Assembly (NCBI GenBank): GCA_018650185.1
Contig: JABIGL010000065.1
Coordinates: 1-37,825, forward strand
Length of the DNA: 37,825 nt
Origin: Chloroflexota bacterium
GTDB lineage: Bacteria; Chloroflexota; Dehalococcoidia; Lucifugimonadales; Lucifugimonadaceae
Direction of reading: 5' to 3'
This document shows, piece by piece, positions 1-6,512 of the stretch. Positions within the stretch are counted from its first letter, which is position 1. Each line of letters begins with the position of its first letter. Under the pieces are notes generated by a model. It was not told the origin of the DNA, made no database searches, and worked only from the letters and a program-made list of their open reading frames with translations. A program made the translations under genes and the position numbers.

Positions 1-613
1 AACCCGGAATACTCCGAGCCGCGAGCGTGGGCAGTGGACCGGCGGAAACGGCATTGACCCGGATGGAGTTAGGCCCGAACTCGGCAGCGAGCTGGCGGAC
101 CGTATTCTCGAGCGCGGCTTTCGCCGTGCCCATCACGTTGTAGCCCGGGTACACCTTTTCTGATGCGTCGAAGGTCAGGGTGACCACCGCGCCGCCGCCC
201 TCACCGAAGTGTGGGACAGCCAGAGCTGTAATAGGGATCAACGTGTAGGCGCTGACCTCGAGTGCGGTGCGGAATCCGTCGATCCCGGTCTCGGAGAAAT
301 TTCCACCAAGGTCGTCACGCTCTGCGTAGGCAATGCAATGGACCACAAAGTCCAGCCCTCCCAGGGCCGCGACGGCCTTTTCGTAGGCCGCTTCGACCTG
401 TGTAGAGTCGGTCGCATCACACTCCACGAGGCAAGGCTCGCCGAGCGAAGCAACTGCCTTTTGGACCGGGGCGAGAAGGCGTTCGTTCTGGTAGGCAAAG
501 GCCAACTCTGCGCCGGCGTCCGCCAACTCCTGAGAAATGGCCCAGGCGATGGACCGCGCATTGGCCACGCCGAACACCACACCCTTTTTCCCGGTGAGAT
601 CCAGTTTTGTCAT
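1..613 (-). CDS. fabI: Enoyl-[acyl-carrier-protein] reductase (NADH) FabI, 3' end cut off by the window
   Basis: FabI catalyses the last reductive step of each fatty-acid elongation cycle, reducing trans-2-enoyl-ACP with NADH in the cytoplasm. The reading frame runs from an ATG at 611-613 off the left edge, giving about 204 residues of a protein usually near 255-260. The N-terminus carries the atypical SDR nucleotide-binding segment GVANARSIAWA, and the catalytic region reads YNVMGTAKAALE, followed by RVNAVSAGPLPTLAA; this YNVMG..K arrangement is diagnostic of FabI rather than of ordinary SDRs. An AAGGA/GGAGA ribosome-binding stretch lies just upstream of the ATG. It is downstream of the enolase-superfamily gene on the same strand, but 147 bp away, so it probably has its own promoter. 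Identification is confident; only the C-terminal substrate loop is unseen. Confidence 0.93.
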   Translation of the reverse strand, partial: MTKLDLTGKKGVVFGVANARSIAWAISQELADAGAELAFAYQNERLLAPVQKAVASLGEPCLVECDATDSTQVEAAYEKAVAALGGLDFVVHCIAYAERDDLGGNFSETGIDGFRTALEVSAYTLIPITALAVPHFGEGGGAVVTLTFDASEKVYPGYNVMGTAKAALENTVRQLAAEFGPNSIRVNAVSAGPLPTLAARSIPG

Positions 614-760
614 TGGCGTCTCCGATTTCCTTATATGTAGGGGAGGTCAAATGTGGAATGCAACTCTGGATAGTTGATCCAATGTCGAGGTCTGGTCTGG
701 GTCTCCGCGCTGATTCCAATTATTTACGGGCGGTAAACATATCACCGTAATGGCGTGCGT

Positions 761-1930
761 CTACCAGTTTGTGTACGAGCCGTCTCTCCGATGCAGATGG
801 TTGAAAGGTGATGGATCAGCGGCGCGAGCAGCTGCGAACTTTTCGTCGACGTCGATACCAAGCCCGGGTCCGGTCGGCACCGGGTACCTGGATCCTTCAA
901 GCTCTAACAACTGCGGAAACAGGTCACGGTCATCTCTGCCCAGGTTCTCGGTGGGAGAGTTTCGGCACTCCAGCCAACCGAAATTGGTTACGGCCGCGCC
1001 CAGATGGACGCTCGCCGCCGTGCAGATCGGGCCAAGCGGGTTGTGTGGCATCAGGTCTATGTAGTGAGCCTCAGCCCAACCAGCCACCTTCATCGCCTCG
1101 GTGAATCCACCGATATTGCAGATATCAAGCCGGATGAAGTTAGTAAGGCCTCGCTCGATGAATGGAATGAAGGCCCATTTGGAGGAAAACTCCTCGCCGA
1201 TGGCGAAAGGGATGTCCGTCATTGTCCTTAAAGATTCGTACGCCTCGGGAGACTCTGATCGGATCGGCTCCTCCAGGAAATCGAGGGTCCCCCGTGGCAT
1301 CTTCTGGGCAAATGATGCAGCCTCGGCGACGGAAAATCGGTGATGAATATCGATTCCGAGCACCGGTTCCGGGCCCAAGGCCTCACGAACCTTAGTGAGC
1401 CAGACGGCTGTGGACGCGATCGACTCACGCGGTTCGTACAGCTCGCCCCCGCTCGACCCGGTGCCGTCCGGCATGAGCGGGAGATTCCGGCGGATCGTGG
1501 TCCAGCCCTTCTCTACGAGCATCTGGCAATCTTCGATCAACTGTGGCCCGTCGGGAGCCGTGACGGTGGCGAATGCGGGGACGTAGTCGCGCTGTTTGCC
1601 GCCCAGCAGCTGGTAGACCGGTACGCCGAGGGCCTTTCCCGTGATGTCGTAGAGAGCGATGTCTATGGCCGACATTGCCGCCGTCAGAATCAGGCTGCCC
1701 TCGAAGTACTGGCCCCGGTACATGCGCTGCCAGTGGGCCCCGCGGTCTAGAGGATCGCTACCTATTAGGAATCCCTTGAAATACTCGATCACGCCCGCAA
1801 CCGCTTTGTCGTGATTGGCCAGGCCTCCCTCGCCCCAACCGTAGATCCCTTCATCGGTTTCAACTTTGACAAGAAACTGGCTGTGATTGCCCACCTGCGT
1901 GGGAAAGACCTTGATGTCTGTGATCTTCAC
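761..1930 (-). CDS. Enolase-superfamily dehydratase, mandelate racemase/galactonate dehydratase-like
   Basis: This 389-residue protein belongs to the mandelate racemase/muconate-lactonizing branch of the enolase superfamily, whose members abstract a proton alpha to a carboxylate using a bound Mg ion, most often to dehydrate sugar acids. The capping domain (about 1-125) and TIM-barrel are complete. Metal ligands are visible as GIDIHHR, FLEEP and IGEEF, and a catalytic His lies in MPHNPLGP, the pattern of the D-galactonate/D-mannonate dehydratase subgroup. The usual KxK of the racemase group is absent (TTIRRN instead), again pointing to a dehydratase. The start is GTG at 1930 with GGAG six bases upstream. 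Two further superfamily members lie in the window (23141 and 25291). The substrate cannot be read from the sequence. Confidence 0.85.
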   Translation of the reverse strand: MKITDIKVFPTQVGNHSQFLVKVETDEGIYGWGEGGLANHDKAVAGVIEYFKGFLIGSDPLDRGAHWQRMYRGQYFEGSLILTAAMSAIDIALYDITGKALGVPVYQLLGGKQRDYVPAFATVTAPDGPQLIEDCQMLVEKGWTTIRRNLPLMPDGTGSSGGELYEPRESIASTAVWLTKVREALGPEPVLGIDIHHRFSVAEAASFAQKMPRGTLDFLEEPIRSESPEAYESLRTMTDIPFAIGEEFSSKWAFIPFIERGLTNFIRLDICNIGGFTEAMKVAGWAEAHYIDLMPHNPLGPICTAASVHLGAAVTNFGWLECRNSPTENLGRDDRDLFPQLLELEGSRYPVPTGPGLGIDVDEKFAAARAADPSPFNHLHRRDGSYTNW

Positions 1931-2414
1931 TTCAAACTCCGTTACGTGGATGGATTTTGTTGCGTTGTTTCGGGTTTCATTGCGGAGGCAGGCTTTTCGT
2001 TTGCACCCTTATAGGGATGGATGCTCGCGCAAAACCTCATGTGCGGCGGTGGGACAGTGGAGTATTGGCGCATGAGTCGACCGGGCCTCGCCGGGAGAGC
2101 GGCGGTCTGGTAACCTCGACGGAACGAATTCGGAGCCAGTCTATGGCTCTCCGTGAGGTACCCCTCCCCATCAGTCGCGAAGCCCGCAAATTCGATTTGA
2201 AAAAGCCGGTTCCTCCGGCCCTGCGGCTTCCCCCTGACTCTCCCGCCGATTTCATAACCCGGGACTTCACGCGTCCCACAGGAAGCGGACGAGTTCAGGA
2301 CCTAAAGAATGGGACCTCTGGCGTTGGGCTATCGATTCTGAATCGCGTCACGCCCGTAAACATTCCCGCATCCCAACCGTTCCCGGTATTCCCCGTAATC
2401 AAGGAGGCACGACC
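1931..2414. other. Intergenic region between divergent genes; pyrG leader
   Basis: These 484 bp separate the minus-strand dehydratase from plus-strand pyrG. A 153-codon open frame (1957-2418) crosses it but has no recognisable domain, is rich in Arg/Pro and overlaps the pyrG start, so I treat it as non-coding. The pyrG-proximal half has several small inverted repeats: GCCGG/CCGGC at 2205-2219 and an alternative AAGCCG/CGGCTT pairing (2203-2229), GGGAC/GTCCC at 2261-2277 and CGATTC/GAATCG at 2333-2345. I could not place a convincing promoter. Confidence 0.5.
2401..2407 (+). promoter_or_regulatory. Ribosome-binding site deciding the TTG start of pyrG
   Basis: AAGGAGG is a near-perfect anti-16S complement located seven bases before the TTG at 2415. 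It fixes the non-ATG start, which is also where homology to CTP synthase begins. Confidence 0.85.
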
Positions 2415-4106
2415 TTGACCCAGTACGTGTTTGTCACTGGCGGCGTCGTTAGTTCCCTTGGAAAGGGAATTGTCGTCGCCTCGGTTGGCAGGATGCTCAA
2501 GAATCGTGGCGCCAGTATTGCCGTGATGAAGCTCGATCCCTATCTCAATGTCGATCCCGGGACCATGTCCCCTTATCAGCACGGCGAGGTATTCGTTACG
2601 GGCGATGGGTCAGAGACGGACCTGGACCTTGGTCACTACGAGCGGTTTATAGATGTCGAGCTCACCGCTGTGTCTAACGTCACAGCGGGTCAGATCTACT
2701 CAGACGTGATTGCGCGTGAGCGGAACGGTCGCTACCTGGGCGGGACCATACAGACGGTCCCTCACGTCACCAACCTTATTAAGGAACGCATCCACCAACT
2801 CGCAGATGAGAGCGGTGCTGATGTAGCAGTCATCGAGGTCGGCGGTACGGTGGGCGACATCGAAGGTCTGCCGTTCCTCGAGGCGATCAGGCAGATGCGG
2901 AACGACGTCGGACGTGACAACGCCACTTATGTTCATCTAACCCTCCTGCCACATCTGGGCTCGACTGGCGAGCTGAAGACCAAGCCGACACAGCACAGCG
3001 TCCAGGCACTGCGCGGAATAGGTATTCAGCCGGACGCGATTATTTGCCGAAGCGACTACGAGGTTGACCTGGGTCTACGTGAAAAGATATCGCTGTACTG
3101 CGACGTGCCGACCGAGGCGGTTATTGGTCTAGAAACTCTCGACACGGTATACGCCGTCCCGCTGAGCCTAGAAGAGCAGGGGTTCGGAGATTTCCTGGCG
3201 AACAGGCTTGGTATTTCGAGGCCAGCGGATCTTTCCGACTGGTCCAAGATGGTGACCAAGCTTCGCGATCCCAAGCGAACAGTGCGGGTCGCTATCGTGG
3301 GCAAATATGTCGAACTACCGGATTCTTACCTATCTGTAATAGAGGCGCTCCGGCATGCCGCTCTCGCCAATGATTGCGAGGTGGCGATCGACTGGATCAA
3401 GGCGGAGGACATTGAGGAGCACGGGGCTGATCATGTGCTGGGCCGCGCGTCCGGGGTTGTAGTGCCGGGTGGGTTTGGCGAGCGTGGAGTTGAAGGAATG
3501 GTCTCCGCCGCGCGCTACGCACGCGAGCGCGGGATTCCTTATTTGGGTCTTTGCCTTGGCATGCAGGTGATGGTCATCGAGTACGCCCGTTCGGTTCTCG
3601 GACTGGAAGATGCCAACTCTGCGGAGTTCGATCCGAACTCCGAGAACAAGGTCATCGCATATCTCCCGGGACAACAGGAACTTGGCACAACAGGCGGGAC
3701 TATGCGTCTCGGTCTTTACCCCTGCTCACTGACTCCGGGGACCATTGCAGCACAGGCATACGGCGTGGAGTCGATCGATGAGCGTCACCGTCACCGGTAC
3801 GAGCTCAACAACGACTTCCGCGACCAGCTAAACGAGTCCGGGCTTATTTCCAGCGGAACGGCGCCGGACGGATCTCTGGTGGAGATTAGTGAGGTCGAGG
3901 GCCACCCCTTTATGGTCGGCTCTCAGTTCCACCCGGAGTTTGCGTCACGCCCGGATCGCCCGCATCCGTTGTTCAGGGAGTTCGTCGGCGCTGCCGTAGA
4001 AACTCTCCGTGAAGGTGCGCAGCATGAGTTGCCGTTGGCAGATTCCGAAGATGATCCAGCGCCGCCATCTTCAGAGATGGTCGCCGGTACCGGGATTTCT
4101 TCGTAG
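2415..4106 (+). CDS. pyrG: CTP synthase (glutamine hydrolysing)
   Basis: PyrG aminates UTP to CTP using ATP and glutamine. The 563-residue product has the N-terminal synthetase domain beginning FVTGGVVSSLGKG (P-loop-like, residues about 5-17), with the conserved KLDPYLNVDPGTMSP segment, then a C-terminal class I glutamine amidotransferase domain with the nucleophile in GLCLGMQ (Cys near residue 380) and the His/Glu pair in FHPEF (about 505-509). The start is TTG, supported by AAGGAGG at 2401. The C-terminus extends about 30 acidic/Ser-rich residues past the amidotransferase fold. It lies upstream of rho in the same direction, but the 450 bp gap argues for separate transcription. Confidence 0.97.
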   Translation: MTQYVFVTGGVVSSLGKGIVVASVGRMLKNRGASIAVMKLDPYLNVDPGTMSPYQHGEVFVTGDGSETDLDLGHYERFIDVELTAVSNVTAGQIYSDVIARERNGRYLGGTIQTVPHVTNLIKERIHQLADESGADVAVIEVGGTVGDIEGLPFLEAIRQMRNDVGRDNATYVHLTLLPHLGSTGELKTKPTQHSVQALRGIGIQPDAIICRSDYEVDLGLREKISLYCDVPTEAVIGLETLDTVYAVPLSLEEQGFGDFLANRLGISRPADLSDWSKMVTKLRDPKRTVRVAIVGKYVELPDSYLSVIEALRHAALANDCEVAIDWIKAEDIEEHGADHVLGRASGVVVPGGFGERGVEGMVSAARYARERGIPYLGLCLGMQVMVIEYARSVLGLEDANSAEFDPNSENKVIAYLPGQQELGTTGGTMRLGLYPCSLTPGTIAAQAYGVESIDERHRHRYELNNDFRDQLNESGLISSGTAPDGSLVEISEVEGHPFMVGSQFHPEFASRPDRPHPLFREFVGAAVETLREGAQHELPLADSEDDPAPPSSEMVAGTGISS

Positions 4107-4556
4107 TGGTTACTTTGTAGTGATTCCAAGGAAGGTTGTGCTATAGTCGCGAGAGTCGCCTGCCACGTGAAACCGTTGGCATGGCGCTGCCGGTCGGGAC
4201 TTCCGACCATCCCGCCTCTGGGCCCCTCCCGGGATCAGTTCGCAAGAAACCTCATGAGGTAAAGCGGACGACGCTGGACTTCAGCGGAAACCCGGTCAAG
4301 AGGACATCAGTCCACAGGGCTTTCGGACGGAAATACGTCATCGGCGAACCTGGGCCGATATCCGGAGATCGACTCTAACGAGACTCCGCACCCCACACCT
4401 TCATAGATCATCAAGCATCCTGCGCAGATCGACGCCAGGTTGGTTGGCAATGCGCCTCCCGATGAGCCGATCGATCGTCCCGCCGGGTCAACACATGACG
4501 CATCTTGCGTCTCACACCTTCGCCCCTCTATGTGGGCGCAACCTGGAGGAACTCAC
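4107..4556. other. Long leader region of rho
   Basis: This 450 bp stretch lies between pyrG and the inferred rho start. It contains a strong hairpin (GGTCGG at 4192-4197 pairing with CCGACC at 4203-4208) and a perfect 12-bp palindrome, ACCTCATGAGGT, at 4249-4260. An 80-codon frame at 4136-4378 has no recognisable features and no convincing ribosome-binding site. Rho genes in several bacteria are controlled through a long untranslated leader, so a regulatory RNA role is plausible but not demonstrated. TATAGT at 4143-4148 could be a -10 box, but I see no matching -35. Confidence 0.5.
4545..4550 (+). promoter_or_regulatory. Ribosome-binding site supporting a CTG start for rho
   Basis: GGAGGA is followed by a six-base spacer and then an in-frame CTG at 4557. 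The upstream in-frame ATG at 4529 has no Shine-Dalgarno sequence before it, and no ATG/GTG/TTG lies at a suitable distance downstream of GGAGGA. Confidence 0.65.
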
Positions 4557-5954
4557 CTGACTACGCAGAGCCAGACACGCGGCAGACGCCGCCGGTCATC
4601 GCACCGTGGACGTCGATCCAACGGCCGAGGTCGTGGGGCGCCTGCGGGGCTGCCAAAGGATGTCCAGTTCGACGATAGTGGTTCACAACTCGGGAACGTC
4701 GGCGCAATGTCGATGGACGAACTTCGTTCCCGAGCCCTTGAACTAACGCTTCGGAACGGAATCCCGAAAAAGCGCTCGGACCTTGTCCTTCAGATACTCG
4801 CCCGTCATGCGGAAGAGGCTGACCAGCTTCTTGGCATGGGCATCCTTGAAGTGAACAATGACGGCCACGGCTTCTTGAGGCAGCCGACGGGGAACGGAAG
4901 CGAGTCCGACCCGGAGGTTTACGTCGCACCGGCGCAGATCCGTCGATTCGGTTTAAGAGCCGGCGACCAGGTTGCGGGAGAAGTCCGTGCTCCCAAAGAG
5001 GGAGAGCGCTACTACGCCCTTATAAGGGTGGAAGTTGTAAACGGCCTGGACCCTGAGTCCACCCGTAACCGGGCAAAGTTTGAGTCTCTCACCCCAATTT
5101 TCCCGGACGAGCAGATATTGCTCGAAACCACGCCGCAGAATATGGCGACCCGGATGATCGATATGGTCGCCCCTATAGGGAAAGGCCAGAGGGGCATGAT
5201 CGTCGCACCGCCAAAGGCCGGTAAGACAATCCTCCTGAAGCAGATTGCTGAAGGCATAACAGCCAACAACCCCGGCGTGAGCCTGATCGTTGCACTTGTT
5301 GGCGAGCGACCTGAAGAAGTCACAGACATGCGGCGATCTATTGAGGGTGAGGTATTCAGCTCCACCTTCGACGAGCCGCCCGCTGACCACACCCGTGCCG
5401 CAGAAGCGGCGCTTGCCAGGGCCAAGCGATTGGTTGAGGCGGGGGAAGACGTGGTCATCCTTGTAGATAGCCTTACCCGGCTCGCACGTGCATACAACCT
5501 GTCAGTGCCCGGTAGCGGCAAAACGTTGTCCGGTGGTATGGACCCTGTCGCTCTTTACCCACCGAAAGGGTTCTTTGGCGCAGCCCGTAACTGTGACGAA
5601 GCGGGAAGCCTGACAATCCTGGCTACCTGTCTTATCGATACCGGTTCCCGGCTGGACGACTTGATCTACGAAGAGTTCAAGGGCACGGGAAACATGGAGC
5701 TCCACCTGAGCCGTGTGCTGGCGGAAAGACGTGTGTACCCGGCTATCGATATCCAGCGTAGCGGTACGCGGCATGAAGAGCTGCTGTTGTCCGAGCAGGA
5801 CCTCAGGCAGATCTGGTTGTTGCGTCGGATGGTGTCGATCATCGCCACTGATTCCGGCGGCGACAACACTGTTGGCACCGAGCGCGTTATCGAGCGCATG
5901 TCCAAGACACAGGACAATGAAGAGTTCCTCGCCTCGATTAACAAAGTGGGATAA
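4557..5954 (+). CDS. rho: Transcription termination factor Rho
   Basis: Rho is the hexameric RNA-dependent ATPase that releases untranslated transcripts. From the inferred CTG start the protein has 465 residues: an Arg/Gly-rich basic extension (about 1-45), the Rho N-terminal helical domain (MSMDELRSRALEL), a cold-shock RNA-binding domain containing GHGFLRQP near residue 103, and the ATPase domain with Walker A APPKAGKT (217-224), Walker B DVVILVDSLTR (near 300) and the Q/R-loop region SGGMDPVALYPPK. All family hallmarks are present. The start is the uncertain point: an ATG at 4529 would add nine residues, and an ATG near 4708 would remove the basic extension. I prefer CTG because GGAGGA lies six bases before it. 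No rpmE follows, unlike in many genomes. Confidence 0.95.
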   Translation: MTTQSQTRGRRRRSSHRGRRSNGRGRGAPAGLPKDVQFDDSGSQLGNVGAMSMDELRSRALELTLRNGIPKKRSDLVLQILARHAEEADQLLGMGILEVNNDGHGFLRQPTGNGSESDPEVYVAPAQIRRFGLRAGDQVAGEVRAPKEGERYYALIRVEVVNGLDPESTRNRAKFESLTPIFPDEQILLETTPQNMATRMIDMVAPIGKGQRGMIVAPPKAGKTILLKQIAEGITANNPGVSLIVALVGERPEEVTDMRRSIEGEVFSSTFDEPPADHTRAAEAALARAKRLVEAGEDVVILVDSLTRLARAYNLSVPGSGKTLSGGMDPVALYPPKGFFGAARNCDEAGSLTILATCLIDTGSRLDDLIYEEFKGTGNMELHLSRVLAERRVYPAIDIQRSGTRHEELLLSEQDLRQIWLLRRMVSIIATDSGGDNTVGTERVIERMSKTQDNEEFLASINKVG

Positions 5955-6122
5955 TTTGGGTTAACGGGGAGTTTGCCCCCCTAAACGGCAATGTGAAATT
6001 ACGACGAGGTCGTCACCGTTTTAGGACGTGGCGGCCTCGGCGCGTACGGGCGATTACGTTTAACGCAGCCGAGGTTGTGGAAAACACGAGCCAAAAGTGC
6101 AATTCCTGTGTACCAAAAGTCG

Positions 6123-6152
6123 TTGACACTGATCTACCGTCACACGTATTCT
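6123..6152 (+). promoter_or_regulatory. Candidate sigma-70-type promoter P1 of the S-layer-like gene
   Basis: TTGACA (6123-6128) is followed after 18 bp by TATTCT (6147-6152). The -35 is a perfect match and the -10 matches four of six positions. Transcription from here would give a leader of about 350 bases. Confidence 0.4.
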
Positions 6153-6263
6153 CCGTTCTGCAATGACAACCGAGTCAGGTGCAAGGCAGATCGGCTTCAT
6201 CCGTTACCGGATAAGGGTGTCGAAAACGGTTGGAATCGCCCACTTTGGCGCGCTTCCAACTTC

Positions 6264-6293
6264 TTGACAGCCCCGTAAGCGGAGTGTAAGAAT
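6264..6293 (+). promoter_or_regulatory. Candidate sigma-70-type promoter P2 of the S-layer-like gene
   Basis: A perfect TTGACA (6264-6269) is followed by TAAGAA at a 17-bp spacing or AAGAAT at 18 bp (6288-6293). This is the closest good -35 to the gene and would give a leader of about 210 bases. Confidence 0.45.
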
Positions 6294-6322
6294 CCATCTG
6301 CTCGGCTCCAGTCCCGGGAGTC

Positions 6323-6344
6323 CGCGCGTATATGTGCGCGTTTT
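6323..6344 (+). other. GC hairpin with TTTT tail in the S-layer mRNA leader
   Basis: CGCGC (6323-6327) pairs with GCGCG (6336-6340), with further possible G-U/A-U pairs inside, and TTTT follows directly (6341-6344). The shape is that of a short intrinsic terminator placed between promoter P2 and the coding sequence. It could act as an attenuator or as a 5' stabilising stem-loop. Confidence 0.4.
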
Positions 6345-6498
6345 CCATGTGAAGAATTGGGACGTATCACGGGCCGGCGCCGTCGATTAAAAGACGGAGC
6401 GATCCTGTGGAGGATAGTTTTAATCTTGGGATCACGGCGAGGCCTAGACCCACATGCAGAGAATTCTGCTGGCGGCGGTCAGAAACGCGAAAGTCATA

Positions 6499-6504
6499 GG
6501 GGGA
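6499..6504 (+). promoter_or_regulatory. Ribosome-binding site deciding the GTG start of the S-layer-like gene
   Basis: GGGGGA lies eight bases before GTG at 6513, and the signal peptide begins immediately after this codon. The longer open frame from 6357 is therefore not the real N-terminus. Confidence 0.75.
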
Positions 6505-6512
6505 CAAGCAAC

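Larger units (their letters stand above)
5955..6512. other. Intergenic/leader region upstream of the S-layer-like gene
   Basis: This 558 bp region has no credible coding frame. The reading frame of the next gene stays open back to 6357, but that part is Arg-rich and lacks a start with a ribosome-binding site. Just after rho, GGGG and CCCC flank AGTTTG (about 5965-5980), a weak hairpin without a clear U-tract. Two promoter-like sequences and a GC hairpin followed by TTTT are listed separately. The density of signals suits a highly expressed surface protein. Confidence 0.5.

Noticed and set aside
723..737. TTTAC/GTAAA inverted repeat between the dehydratase and fabI
   Set aside because: Only five base pairs in AT-rich sequence; could be chance. 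TGGAT/ATCCA at 667-681 is similar and equally weak.
1957..2418. 153-codon frame before pyrG
   Set aside because: No domain, no start with a ribosome-binding site, overlaps the pyrG start, and contains several hairpins expected of a leader.
4136..4378. 80-codon frame in the rho leader
   Set aside because: Composition is not protein-like and no ribosome-binding site precedes it; I kept the region as a leader.
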